Of a stretch of 64,000 nucleotides of DNA, positions 9,309 through 17,517 are shown one piece after another. The stretch is taken from contig CASECZ010000002.1 in assembly GCA_949286725.1 (NCBI GenBank), forward strand, positions 124,001-188,000. The letters are read 5' to 3'. Position numbers and translations under genes: made by a program. Position 1 is the first letter of the stretch, and every line of letters starts with the position of its first letter. This DNA is from an uncultured Clostridia bacterium. GTDB taxonomy: Bacteria > Bacillota > Clostridia > Christensenellales > CAG-917. The notes beneath the pieces are model-generated. The model did not search any database. It was not told where the DNA came from and worked only from the letters and a program-made list of their open reading frames with translations.

Positions 9309-9890
9309 TCAGTCGGGGATGCGGAGCGACTTGTCCGTGCCGACCACCAGCACGCATACGCCCAGCACTTTGTCCTTGGGCACGGACCCTATCATGCGGC
9401 TGTCGTTGCTGTTGTTGCGGTTGTCGCCGAGCACGAAGTAGCACCCCGAAGGCACGGTATATTCGGCGTCGGGGGTGTACATTTCGCCGTTGATGTAGTC
9501 CTCCGTCAGTTTTATTCCGTTGACGTACAGTTCGTTGTTTTCGAATTTGATTTTGTCGCCGCCCACGCCTATGACGCGTTTGACGAGCGCGTGCGGTTCA
9601 AAGCCCGCCTCCTGTCCCCAGTCGTAGTTGAACACGATTATGTCGCCTCTGTTCGGGGTGTCCAGCTTGTTGAGGATGAGCACCTCTCCGTCGTCGAGTG
9701 CCGAGCCGCCGCCGTCGAGGGTGGGGTACATCGACGGACCGTCCACGATGAACGTCGTCAGCACGAACTCCCTGACCAGCAGGGCCGACGCGATTGCTAT
9801 GACGAGAATAACGCCTATGGTGATAAGCGCGATTGCCACGCGCTTTTTCTTTTGCGACGATGTCTCGATGAAGTTGCTGTCATCTTCCAT
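9309..9890 (-). CDS. lepB: Signal peptidase I
   Basis: 193 residues. It cleaves signal peptides from secreted proteins at the outer face of the membrane. One N-terminal membrane segment (about 18-39) precedes the catalytic Ser53 in GPSMYPTL and catalytic Lys104 in LVKRVIGVGGD. The conserved box GDNRNNSNDSR is near residue 155. Length fits Gram-positive SipS-type enzymes. There is no clear ribosome binding site close to the ATG. It lies 27 bases after the esterase gene and may be translated from that transcript. Confidence 0.95.
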   Translation of the reverse strand: MEDDSNFIETSSQKKKRVAIALITIGVILVIAIASALLVREFVLTTFIVDGPSMYPTLDGGGSALDDGEVLILNKLDTPNRGDIIVFNYDWGQEAGFEPHALVKRVIGVGGDKIKFENNELYVNGIKLTEDYINGEMYTPDAEYTVPSGCYFVLGDNRNNSNDSRMIGSVPKDKVLGVCVLVVGTDKSLRIPD

Positions 9891-9917
9891 AGCAATAATT
9901 GTATGCGGAGTCGTCCT

Positions 9918-11597
9918 CTAAATCCACACCAGATTGTTGAAGACCACGTTTTCGGCGTCCGCAATCGTCATCAGTTTGCACATTCCGAAACGGGCAAGAC
10001 TTCTGCCTTCTCCGTTTTTGCATTCCGCGGCGGAGAGTTTCACCTTCTGCCAGAAGTCCCCGCCTTCGAGCGCGACCTTGCAGCGGTAGTTCACCCTGTC
10101 GGGGTAGGACAGGAAGGAAAAGCATATCGTGCGCGGCGTTTCGCTGTACACGTCCATTTGAAGCAGGGCGGATTTGTCGCTGGCGTACTCCTCCTGCGTG
10201 TTGCGGCAGAGCACCAGCTTGCCTTTCGTCGTGCGGACGCCCTTTATGCCGAAGGGTCCGACGACGGATTCCAGCACGTTCTCGTCCAGGAAGAAGTCGC
10301 TGGTCGTCACCCAGAACATCCCCGTTCCCATATTGCCCGAGTAGAGTATGCGCGACTTGGCTTCCGCCGCGTCCTCGCCCTTCTTTATTCCGAGCGTCGA
10401 GGGCACGACCGCGGCGACGGGAGGGCTGAGCACCTTTTCCCCGTCCGTGTTGACGCAGGCGAACGCCGTCACCAGCGCGTCGGGGTCGGCGACGGGCACT
10501 TTGTAGACGAAGTCGTTTTCGCCCACCTTCTGCGCCGAGGACAAGGGCATCCAGTCCCGCGCGAAGGAAACGGGTTCCCCCGCCGAGAAGTACGCCTCGG
10601 ACGAGACGGGCACGGACGGGCATCTGAGGTGCAGATAGAGCGTGTTGCCGTCCGCGCGGAAGGAGAGGTGAGCGGGTTGCGAGGGCGTGCCGTCGTGCGC
10701 GAAGTTGTCGCGCATCCAGCCCAGCATGCTCCTGTATGCGGACATCGTCACCTGCGACGACGAACCGCGGATTATCATCAATGCTTTGTTTTCGGCGGGC
10801 ACGAGGTCGAGTATGTCGCCCGCGCGGTCGACGTCCGCCGATATGGAGTTGGACGACACTATGTAACAGGTGGGGCAGGACACGAACTTCGCGTAGGTTT
10901 CCGCGCCGACGCCCGCCGAGAAGGCGCGCTCCTCGTCGTCGGAGGGCAGAACGTCCCCGCAGAAGCGGCACTGATTGCGCCGCCAGAGGTAGCCGCCGCC
11001 GTTTATGGGCACCAACGCGCGGACTCTGCCGTCGATGCCCGCCACCTGCCACGCAATCTGTGCGCCGCAGTCCACGCCCATAACGCAGATGCGGTCGGCG
11101 TCGACGTACTTCGTTTCGGTGAGGACGGTTATGGCGCGACGCGCCACTTTCGCCCATTGGAACCACGGGGTCTCCCTTGCGGACTTGCCTATGGTGAAAA
11201 GATGCGCAAAACACTTCGGGGACTGGGCGTAAGCGTATTCGTCGGGATATACGGTGTACGGTTTGTCGCCGCCGCCTTCGAAGTTGCCCGCATAGTCGCA
11301 AAGACACACGACGTAACCCTCTTTCACGAGCGACTCCGACAAGTCGTCGTACTGCCGCGTTTCGTCCTGCGAGGGCAACACGAGCACCGCGGGGCGCACG
11401 TCGCGCCAGCGCAGGTCGTAACTTATGCGCGCAAAGACGCGCACGCGTGCGTCCTCGGTTTTTTCGGACGTGAAAAAGACGTCGTTCGTGACGATATTAT
11501 CTTTTTCGCGGGAAGAAATAATCGAAGTCTCCGTCCCGTCCTTTACGGGATTGAACCCTTCCCATATTTCCGTCGGTGTCAGAAATTGCGTTTCCAT
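9918..11597 (-). CDS. Alpha/beta-hydrolase (acetyl xylan esterase-like) with C-terminal beta domain
   Basis: 559 residues from ATG 11597. Residues about 60-310 look like an alpha/beta-hydrolase: AVLVLPSQ near the oxyanion region, WAKVARRAITVL, and ICVMGVDCGAQIAWQ, where the usual nucleophile box GxSxGG reads GVDCGA. This suggests Asp, or an altered nucleophile. The C-terminal 200 residues appear to be a beta-rich accessory domain. No signal peptide is seen, so the protein is probably cytoplasmic. An upstream in-frame TTG exists at 11639, but a promoter -10 box sits just 7 bases before ATG 11597, which suggests a leaderless mRNA. Specific substrate unknown. Confidence 0.65.
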   Translation of the reverse strand: METQFLTPTEIWEGFNPVKDGTETSIISSREKDNIVTNDVFFTSEKTEDARVRVFARISYDLRWRDVRPAVLVLPSQDETRQYDDLSESLVKEGYVVCLCDYAGNFEGGGDKPYTVYPDEYAYAQSPKCFAHLFTIGKSARETPWFQWAKVARRAITVLTETKYVDADRICVMGVDCGAQIAWQVAGIDGRVRALVPINGGGYLWRRNQCRFCGDVLPSDDEERAFSAGVGAETYAKFVSCPTCYIVSSNSISADVDRAGDILDLVPAENKALMIIRGSSSQVTMSAYRSMLGWMRDNFAHDGTPSQPAHLSFRADGNTLYLHLRCPSVPVSSEAYFSAGEPVSFARDWMPLSSAQKVGENDFVYKVPVADPDALVTAFACVNTDGEKVLSPPVAAVVPSTLGIKKGEDAAEAKSRILYSGNMGTGMFWVTTSDFFLDENVLESVVGPFGIKGVRTTKGKLVLCRNTQEEYASDKSALLQMDVYSETPRTICFSFLSYPDRVNYRCKVALEGGDFWQKVKLSAAECKNGEGRSLARFGMCKLMTIADAENVVFNNLVWI

Positions 11598-11802
11598 ACC
11601 CGAAATTATAACCCAAAGCAAAGGCAAAGTAAAGCGCAAAAAGCAGGGGCGCGCACGGGGGCGGATTGTCCGCGTCGCGCGCGGCGTCGGGCAAATTCGC
11701 GTCGGCGCAGCTCATCGCCGAGGTCGTGCGGGGCTTCAACAACGCGGAGTATTCCTTCGCCATTTTCGCCATCGTCTCTTCGGACGGAAGAAGATAATCC
11801 AT
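11497..11802 (-). CDS. Possible small ORF downstream of gerC, overlapping the esterase start
   Basis: 101 codons starting at ATG 11802 with GCGGAGG five bases upstream. The first 50 residues (starting MDYLLPSEETMAKMAKEY) read like a natural protein. The last third overlaps the esterase start in another frame and looks like arbitrary translation. It begins 83 bases after the gerC stop. It could be a real small gene of the germination operon or a decayed gene whose end was replaced. I recognise no family. Confidence 0.35.
   Translation of the reverse strand: MDYLLPSEETMAKMAKEYSALLKPRTTSAMSCADANLPDAARDADNPPPCAPLLFALYFAFALGYNFGYGNAISDTDGNMGRVQSRKGRDGDFDYFFPRKR
11605..11633 (-). promoter_or_regulatory. 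Promoter giving a leaderless esterase mRNA
   Basis: TTTACT, 17-nt spacer, TATAAT on the minus strand. Only 7 bases separate the -10 box from ATG 11597, so the transcript would start at or beside the start codon; no ribosome binding site fits between them. Confidence 0.6.
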
Positions 11803-11885
11803 ATTCGCCTCCGCTACATTGTATTCCGCACATCCTCCCGTTGCCCCTTGCGAGGACGGAAACGCCTTGCGGCGAAACTCCGCGC

Positions 11886-13055
11886 TCAGCCGTTTTCGGA
11901 CACCGTTACGGTCACCCGACAGGAGAAGGATATGTCGGCAAGACAGTCCTCGGGCAGGTCTCTGCCGACGGACTGATACACCTTGTCCTGCAAGTGCAGA
12001 ATGTCCGCGCCCGTCTCCACGGACAGGTCGTAGCACTCGCGGATTGCGGCGGCAAGTTCCTTTTCCAATTCCTTTGCGGCGTTTTTCACGATGTCGTCCG
12101 ACGGGGTGACTGTGTCGCTTGCGGCGGTGTTCTGTATCTCCATGAACGACACCTTGATTTCCACTTCCGTGCGCGCGTCCGTTCCGTCGGCTTTTGTTTC
12201 GGATTTCACGTTCAGCACGCGGAATTCGACCGTCTCTCCGTCGGGCAGAACGGGGGAGAGTTTGCCCAGCACGTCCTTTTGCACCACGAGGGTGGCGGCT
12301 TGCGCCAGCCGCTCGTCGATGACGAAATTTCCTCCGTCCGTCACGACGAGATTTTTGTTCATTATCAATTGCACGAACTTCTCGCCCTCAGCTTCGGCGG
12401 TCTGCGGGGGAAACTGCGCTTCCACGGGCTCGACGTATGGTATGTTCACGCTGCCGCTCCGCGAGAGAGTGTGCGCCATGAAGTCCTTTACCGTCACCAT
12501 GGCAAGTCCGTCTCCGCCGAGGTTCTGTATCAAAGAGGTCTGAATGAAATAGGACGACGCGACGGTCGTGCCCGTGCGCGCGGCGAGAACGTCGGAAGGC
12601 GAAACCGAAGCCGACACGACGACCGCCTGCTCGGGCAACTGGTACGCCCCTATGAGCGGCGCGAACAGCAGGGCGTGTTCGGTGAGCAGGGCGGCAGGGG
12701 ATACAATCAGCACGTTGCAGTGCGAAAGGGAAATCAACAACCCCATCTTCTGAGAGATTTTGTCCAGGGCCTCAGATATCGTCTTGCCCTCGTCGGTGTA
12801 GACGGCGAAGGACTGCGTCGCCGACCCGTCACCCGTGCCTCCGTTCAGCACGACGGACTGCGTCGACACGACAAAAGCGCCTTCGTCCGACCTGTCTATG
12901 CCCAATCCGATGACGATTGCGGACTGGGTGAGGCTCTTGTTGTCGACAACGCGTCCGAAGAATATAAGCACTGCGGCAATCACGAGTATCACCAGCCACT
13001 TTCGGGCAAAGAAGGCGTTGCGCAGACGCGCGGCGGCGTGGCTTTCCGTTTTCAT
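11886..13055 (-). CDS. gerC: Spore germination protein, GerC family, without lipobox
   Basis: 389 residues. The Ger(x)C subunit of a germinant receptor, which sits at the outer face of the spore inner membrane. Family features include VIGLGIDRSD, the STQSV segment, SHCNVLIVSP, and a C-terminal domain with helices about 330-370. Normal GerC proteins are lipoproteins with a Cys before WD. Here the matching position reads RVVDNKSL after a long hydrophobic segment (residues 19-37), so a transmembrane anchor seems to replace the lipid. It overlaps gerB by 4 bases (ATGA), with GGGAGG upstream. Confidence 0.85.
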   Translation of the reverse strand: MKTESHAAARLRNAFFARKWLVILVIAAVLIFFGRVVDNKSLTQSAIVIGLGIDRSDEGAFVVSTQSVVLNGGTGDGSATQSFAVYTDEGKTISEALDKISQKMGLLISLSHCNVLIVSPAALLTEHALLFAPLIGAYQLPEQAVVVSASVSPSDVLAARTGTTVASSYFIQTSLIQNLGGDGLAMVTVKDFMAHTLSRSGSVNIPYVEPVEAQFPPQTAEAEGEKFVQLIMNKNLVVTDGGNFVIDERLAQAATLVVQKDVLGKLSPVLPDGETVEFRVLNVKSETKADGTDARTEVEIKVSFMEIQNTAASDTVTPSDDIVKNAAKELEKELAAAIRECYDLSVETGADILHLQDKVYQSVGRDLPEDCLADISFSCRVTVTVSENG

Positions 13056-14233
13056 TTTTCACCTCCCGTGCCCGCATCTTCTTTTGCGGGGGTACGCCGA
13101 CGCAGGTTTCCGTGTTTTACCGCGGCGAAGGCGAACGCCACCGCAAAGAACACCGCGAGCGCGAACATCGCGTAGCCGAACGAGGACGTCGAGAAGGCGA
13201 CCACGTCCTGCAAGGTCGGCACCGCAAGCGGCACGACCGTTATCAGCAGAGTAAACAGTATGACCGCGGGCAGGGACGAGCCGACGGCGCGTCGGCAACT
13301 TTCGGTGCTGCCCCAGAAGAGCAGGGACAACCCCATGACCGCCATGATGATGACGACGAACAACGCCGCCCATTCCAGCCTGCCTATTTCCGTGGAAAGC
13401 TGGTTGAACCCCGCTATGCGGATGAGCATGTTGTAGACGTAAGGCAGAGCGTTGCCGTACATGGCGACGGCAACGGCGGCAATGACGACGACGAGGGAAT
13501 ACGCGGCGCCCGTGCCGAAGGCGAAGTAGGGCAGGCGTTTGTTTTTGAGGGTGACGAACAGCAACGGGAAGAGGTCTCCGAGCCACATTCCGAAGTGCAA
13601 TCCTTCCGAGAAGAAGTCGGCGGGCGGCAGGGCGAACACGGGCAGATTTCTGCCGAAGTCGGTGTCGGCTTCGAGGAAGGCGAGGTTGACGACCATGACC
13701 GCGAACAGCAACAGCGCGAAGATTTCCGCCGAGCGCGCGAGCGCGCGCATACCTTTTATACCCGTGTAGACGACGGGCGCGGCAAGCACGAAAACGATGA
13801 CGTACGGAGCAACCCCCACGAAGAGGTCTATGGTGAGGAATATCACCGTGTAGACGAAATAGAAGAAGCCCTTTGCGAGGAGATAAAGGCAGAGCAGCGC
13901 GTTGAGCGCGCGGTATGAAATGCTGCCGCTTTTCACGAGATTTCCGTCCGCGCCGCTCTTTGCGAACAGATACACCGAAAGGAGACAGAGCAGGTCGATT
14001 GCGGACATGACGAGGTAAAGCCAGAGCGTGGAACTTTGGAGGTGTTGCGCGACGAGCCCGGGCAACGACGATACCTTGAAAACAATGCCGCAACAGAAGA
14101 CCAGCGCGCCCGCCTGCGAGTTGTAAATCACGTTGTCGCCGAGAAAGCGCGAGGACGCAACGTCGCGTTCCGCCGTTCGGCGGCACGGCGACGTTTTGTC
14201 GCAAACGAGTGTTTTTGCGTCGTTATTTATCAT
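13052..14233 (-). CDS. gerB: Spore germination permease, GerB/GerAB type
   Basis: 393 residues with about ten hydrophobic segments, of the amino acid-polyamine-organocation transporter fold typical of the B subunit that binds the germinant. The N-terminal 30 residues are polar and precede the first helix. Motifs such as YNSQAGALVFCCGIVFKV and GIKGMRALARSAE fit the family. The C-terminal tail is short and basic. AGGAGG lies six bases before the ATG. It overlaps gerA by 11 bases and gerC by 4, indicating coupled translation of the three receptor subunits. Confidence 0.9.
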   Translation of the reverse strand: MINNDAKTLVCDKTSPCRRTAERDVASSRFLGDNVIYNSQAGALVFCCGIVFKVSSLPGLVAQHLQSSTLWLYLVMSAIDLLCLLSVYLFAKSGADGNLVKSGSISYRALNALLCLYLLAKGFFYFVYTVIFLTIDLFVGVAPYVIVFVLAAPVVYTGIKGMRALARSAEIFALLLFAVMVVNLAFLEADTDFGRNLPVFALPPADFFSEGLHFGMWLGDLFPLLFVTLKNKRLPYFAFGTGAAYSLVVVIAAVAVAMYGNALPYVYNMLIRIAGFNQLSTEIGRLEWAALFVVIIMAVMGLSLLFWGSTESCRRAVGSSLPAVILFTLLITVVPLAVPTLQDVVAFSTSSFGYAMFALAVFFAVAFAFAAVKHGNLRRRTPAKEDAGTGGEK

Positions 14234-15692
14234 TCAAGTCCTCCTTGTGCAGTCTCGTGCGGTTTGTGACGTTGGGCACGGTGTAGGGTCTGCGCGTCAT
14301 ATCCGCGGTTGCCGCTTTCATGAATCCGTCTTTCAGGTCGGCGAAAATCCTGGGCGCGTAGGGGGCGAGATAGGGCGCGCCGTAGACGGACAGCGTGGAC
14401 AGATAGGACGCGAGGAGAAGGAGCAGAACCATTATTCCGAACAGTCCGAGCACCGCGCTGACGCAGAGGAAAAGAATGCGCAGAACGGACAGCGTGCCCA
14501 CCTGGTCGGGCACGCAGAAAACGCCTATCGACGACAGCGCGACGACGAGAACGGCGGGCGAAGAAATCAGCCCCGCTTTGACCGCCGTGTCGCCCAGCAC
14601 GATTGCGCCGACAATGGACAGCGAGACGCCGAGATATCGCGGCATTCTTATGGAAGCCTCGTTGAGGATTTCGAAGAGGAGAAGAACAAAGAGCATCTCC
14701 ACCGCGGGCGGAAATGGTATCGCGCTCGTGGCACTGACCAGAGTGACGAGAAACTTTATGGGCAAAAGGTGATAGTGGTAACTTTGCAGGGCGACGTAAG
14801 CCGCAGGCAGGAATACGGTGAGCGCGGCGCCCAGCAGGCGGAACAGTCGCGCGAAGGTGGCGCGCCAATCCCCCGAGTAGTAGTCGTAGCCGTCTTGCAG
14901 GTCTTCGAGAAAGACGAAGGGCAGAGTCAGCACGAGGGGAGACCCGTCCACGATTACGGCGATTCTCCCTTCCAGCAGTTTCGCGGCGACGACGTCGGGT
15001 TTTTCGGAGTTGCCTATCTGTTTGAAGAGAGAGAATCTGCGCTCTTCGAGAAAGTTGGCGACGTACGCGCTGTCGATGATTCCGTCAATGTCCACCGATT
15101 GCAGTTTGCGCTTTATCAGTTCCACCGTATCGCCGTCGGCGACGGAGCAGACGTAGGCGAGCGTGACCGCCGTGGAGGAGTAGCGGCCTATCGTCAGATT
15201 TTCGAAGACGAGGTCGGGGGATTTTATCCTGCGGCGAATGAGAGATGTGTTGGTCTTTATCTCTTCGATGAAACCCTCTCTCGGACCTTTGAGCACCGTG
15301 GACGTGGGCGGTTCGGCGACGGAGCGCATCTGAAACTTGCGCAGGGAGAACACGGCGAATTTTTCCTGTCCGTCCAGGAAGAAGGCGACGTCGCCTTCGG
15401 CGATGATTTTCACCGCCTCGTCGAAGTCGGCAAGGGTGACGTCCTGACAGATGTCCGTGACCGCAAGCAGCAGTTCGCGCAGGTCTTCGCAGGAGCGGGG
15501 CGAGCCGTCGAAAAGGGCGTCGGACGCCGCGACGGGGGCGATGACGTCCTGTTCCAGCAGTTCCTTGTCGGACAGGTTGTCGATATAGCAGAAGAAACAA
15601 CCGACGTTGTTTTTGGTGATTTCGCGCACGAGCAGGTCGCCCGTGTTGTGGAATTCCGCCCGCAGGGCGGCGGCAAGGTCGCAGGCTTTCAT
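14223..15692 (-). CDS. gerA: Spore germination protein, GerA/GerAA type
   Basis: 489 residues, the A subunit of the receptor. A soluble N-terminal domain (about 1-240) contains the family signature KGPREGFIEEIKTNTSLIRRRIKSPDL near residue 135. The C-terminal half has about five membrane helices, with FPPAVEMLFVLLLFEILNEASIRMPR near 335. First gene of the operon. No ribosome binding site or convincing sporulation promoter was found before ATG 15692. The gtrA gene is transcribed divergently from about 110 bases away. Confidence 0.93.
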   Translation of the reverse strand: MKACDLAAALRAEFHNTGDLLVREITKNNVGCFFCYIDNLSDKELLEQDVIAPVAASDALFDGSPRSCEDLRELLLAVTDICQDVTLADFDEAVKIIAEGDVAFFLDGQEKFAVFSLRKFQMRSVAEPPTSTVLKGPREGFIEEIKTNTSLIRRRIKSPDLVFENLTIGRYSSTAVTLAYVCSVADGDTVELIKRKLQSVDIDGIIDSAYVANFLEERRFSLFKQIGNSEKPDVVAAKLLEGRIAVIVDGSPLVLTLPFVFLEDLQDGYDYYSGDWRATFARLFRLLGAALTVFLPAAYVALQSYHYHLLPIKFLVTLVSATSAIPFPPAVEMLFVLLLFEILNEASIRMPRYLGVSLSIVGAIVLGDTAVKAGLISSPAVLVVALSSIGVFCVPDQVGTLSVLRILFLCVSAVLGLFGIMVLLLLLASYLSTLSVYGAPYLAPYAPRIFADLKDGFMKAATADMTRRPYTVPNVTNRTRLHKEDLNDK

Positions 15693-15754
15693 CGCTTGAT
15701 TGTTGACTTTGCGCGCGGAAAATATACGGGATTCGCGCGGCGAAAAAATAATGC

Positions 15755-15782
15755 TTGTCTATACGTATTAAAGTGGTATAAT
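15755..15782 (+). promoter_or_regulatory. Promoter of the GtrA-like gene
   Basis: TTGTCT, 16-nt spacer, TATAAT, followed 20 bases later by the AAGGAGG site and ATG 15803. Confidence 0.65.
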
Positions 15783-15802
15783 TAAAACATTAAGGAGGGA
15801 AT

Positions 15803-16495
15803 ATGAACGCAGACCGAACTTTTTTCGACCCGAACGTCGCAATCGAACAACTTGACCGAGAGGAAGAGAAGGAACAAAAGCGAGCCAAAAGAAAAACTCT
15901 CGTACAGGCGCTCAAATATGCGGTGTGCACCGCGAGCGCGGGTTTGATACAGTTTGTATCTTTCGCCATATTGCAGGCGGCTTTGCCCACGGGTATGGGC
16001 ACGATACACTTCATCGTCGAGGATATGCCTCTCGAAACATTCCTCGCAACGACAATCGCACTCGTGCTTTCCGTGCTTTGGAATTTCACCATAAACAGGA
16101 AATTCACCTTCAAATCGGCGGGCAACGTGACAAGGGCAATGATACTGGCGTTCTTGTTTTACGTGCCCTTCTACCCCTTCCAGACGTGGTATGTGCACAC
16201 GGTGAAATTCTCGCTGGGCAACACCGAAGCCGCGGGCTTGCTTGCCGAGGCGACCGTGATGCTCATCAACGGAATACTCGAATTCTGCTGGCAGAAGTTC
16301 TTTATCTACCGCAAAGAGGCTGACAGCGCGCTTGCCAAGTACGACGTGGGCACGGTCGGCGAATTCGGCGAGATAACCGTCGAGAAACCCGCCGTGGACG
16401 CAAACGGACTGCTCGAACTCATGCGCGCGGGCAAGGACATCGACAAGATGACCGACAAAGAGATGGTCAAGGAGCTTGCCGAACTGGACAAATAA
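15803..16495 (+). CDS. GtrA-family membrane protein
   Basis: 230 residues. Four membrane segments between about 35 and 170, with the GtrA hallmark WNFTINRKFTF near residue 95. GtrA-like proteins are thought to flip lipid-linked sugars or help decorate cell-wall glycans. An extra charged N terminus (first 30 residues) and a 60-residue cytoplasmic C-terminal tail extend beyond the usual 130-150 residues. It has its own promoter, a strong ribosome binding site and a terminator, so it is monocistronic. No glycosyltransferase partner is adjacent. Confidence 0.8.
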   Translation: MNADRTFFDPNVAIEQLDREEEKEQKRAKRKTLVQALKYAVCTASAGLIQFVSFAILQAALPTGMGTIHFIVEDMPLETFLATTIALVLSVLWNFTINRKFTFKSAGNVTRAMILAFLFYVPFYPFQTWYVHTVKFSLGNTEAAGLLAEATVMLINGILEFCWQKFFIYRKEADSALAKYDVGTVGEFGEITVEKPAVDANGLLELMRAGKDIDKMTDKEMVKELAELDK

Positions 16496-16509
16496 GCGAA
16501 CGCACAAAG

Positions 16510-16536
16510 ACGCTCCGCGAAGGCGGGGCGTTTTTT
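16510..16536 (+). terminator. Terminator after the GtrA-like gene
   Basis: A 9-bp stem (ACGCTCCGC with GCGGGGCGT, one G-T pair) with a GAAG loop, followed by six T. Confidence 0.9.
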
Positions 16537-16597
16537 ATGTCGTGCGGGCGCGGACGCGATAACGGCACAAAAGCGGAAAATTGGGGGTGCAATTCGT

Positions 16598-16627
16598 TTG
16601 CCTTGTGCTGTGTCGATGTGGTAATAT
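16598..16627 (+). promoter_or_regulatory. Promoter of purC
   Basis: TTGCCT, 18-nt spacer, TAATAT. Transcription would begin near 16634, giving a leader of about 145 bases. Confidence 0.5.
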
Positions 16628-16639
16628 ATGCCTATGAAA

Positions 16640-16768
16640 AATTCGGCGCGCGGTGAATATTCCTTCGGGAGCGGTTGCGGACGGGTGTCTTGCACGTATT
16701 TCGCCGAGGTGCGCCCAGAATAATCACAAGACGAAAGCACGGCCCTTGCTGTGCTTTAATTTTTTATC
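16640..16768 (+). promoter_or_regulatory. Structured purC leader ending in a terminator (candidate attenuator)
   Basis: A perfect 10-bp stem (one G-T pair) with loop CCTT at 16734-16757 is followed by AATTTTTT. The T-run ends just before the purC ribosome binding site. Upstream, GGCGC (16645-16649) can pair with GCGCC (16711-16715) around a region with a UUCG-type hairpin. A GTGC at 16709-16712 can compete for the GCAC in the terminator stem. This is the layout of a riboswitch or attenuator, but I cannot match it to a known aptamer. Confidence 0.55.
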
Positions 16769-16778
16769 GGAGGTCAGT

Positions 16779-17501
16779 ATGCAAAAGCTCGAACAAATCT
16801 ACGAGGGCAAAGCGAAAAAGGTGTTCGCCACCGACAATCCCGACTACGTGATAGTCTCCTACAAGGACGACGCGACGGCATTCAACGGGCTCAAAAAGGG
16901 CACGATTGCGGGCAAGGGCGTCATAAACAACAAGATGAGCAACATGATGATGGAAATGCTCGAAAAGAAGGGCGTTCCCACGCACTATGTCGAACAGCTT
17001 TCCGACCGCGACACCGTCGTCAAAAAGGTCGAGATAGTTCCCCTCGAAGTCATCGTCAGAAACGTGGCGGCGGGCAGTTTCTCCAAGCGTTACGGCGTTG
17101 CCGAAGGCACCGAACTCGCCATTCCGACCATCGAGTTCTCCTACAAGAACGACGAACTGGGCGACCCCCTCATCAACACCTATCACGCGCTCGCGCTCCG
17201 TCTTGCCACCAAAGAGGAAATCGACGAAATCAAGCGTCTTGCCTTTGCCGTCAACGACGCGCTGAAAGAGTTCTTCAAATCGCTCGGCATCGACCTCATC
17301 GACTTCAAACTCGAATTCGGCAGATTCCACGGACAAATCGTGCTTGCCGACGAGATTTCTCCCGACACCTGCCGTTTCTGGGAAGCGGGCACGTGGGACA
17401 CGACCAAACACGTCAGCCTTGACAAGGACCGTTTCCGTCGCGACCTCGGCGGAGTCGAAGACGCGTATCAGGAAATCATCAAACGCATAATGGGCAAATA
17501 G
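16779..17501 (+). CDS. purC: SAICAR synthase (phosphoribosylaminoimidazole-succinocarboxamide synthase)
   Basis: 240 residues. Joins CAIR and aspartate with ATP to make SAICAR in purine synthesis. The N terminus has the YEGKAKKVF motif, and the family motifs [17 protein letters not shown] and IDFKLEFGR followed later by [11 protein letters not shown] are present. Start at 16779 is set by CGGAGG; the open frame extends upstream through the leader without support. The gene is followed 16 bases later by purF. Other purine genes are not in the window. Confidence 0.97.
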   Translation: MQKLEQIYEGKAKKVFATDNPDYVIVSYKDDATAFNGLKKGTIAGKGVINNKMSNMMMEMLEKKGVPTHYVEQLSDRDTVVKKVEIVPLEVIVRNVAAGSFSKRYGVAEGTELAIPTIEFSYKNDELGDPLINTYHALALRLATKEEIDEIKRLAFAVNDALKEFFKSLGIDLIDFKLEFGRFHGQIVLADEISPDTCRFWEAGTWDTTKHVSLDKDRFRRDLGGVEDAYQEIIKRIMGK

Positions 17502-17517
17502 TCCGCAGGATGCAACT

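Noticed and set aside
9270..13175. 1301-codon open frame on the plus strand
   Set aside because: It lies opposite lepB, the esterase and gerC, has no ribosome binding site and its translation is low-complexity Arg/His/Val-rich; a shadow of codon bias.
15693..15754. Sigma-G promoter before gerA
   Set aside because: GTATA boxes are present, but no -10 box matched in more than four of seven positions at proper spacing.
16640..16733. Known purine, THF or PRPP riboswitch before purC
   Set aside because: A CGGTGAAT piece recalls the THF riboswitch, but the other conserved segments are missing; left as an unclassified leader.
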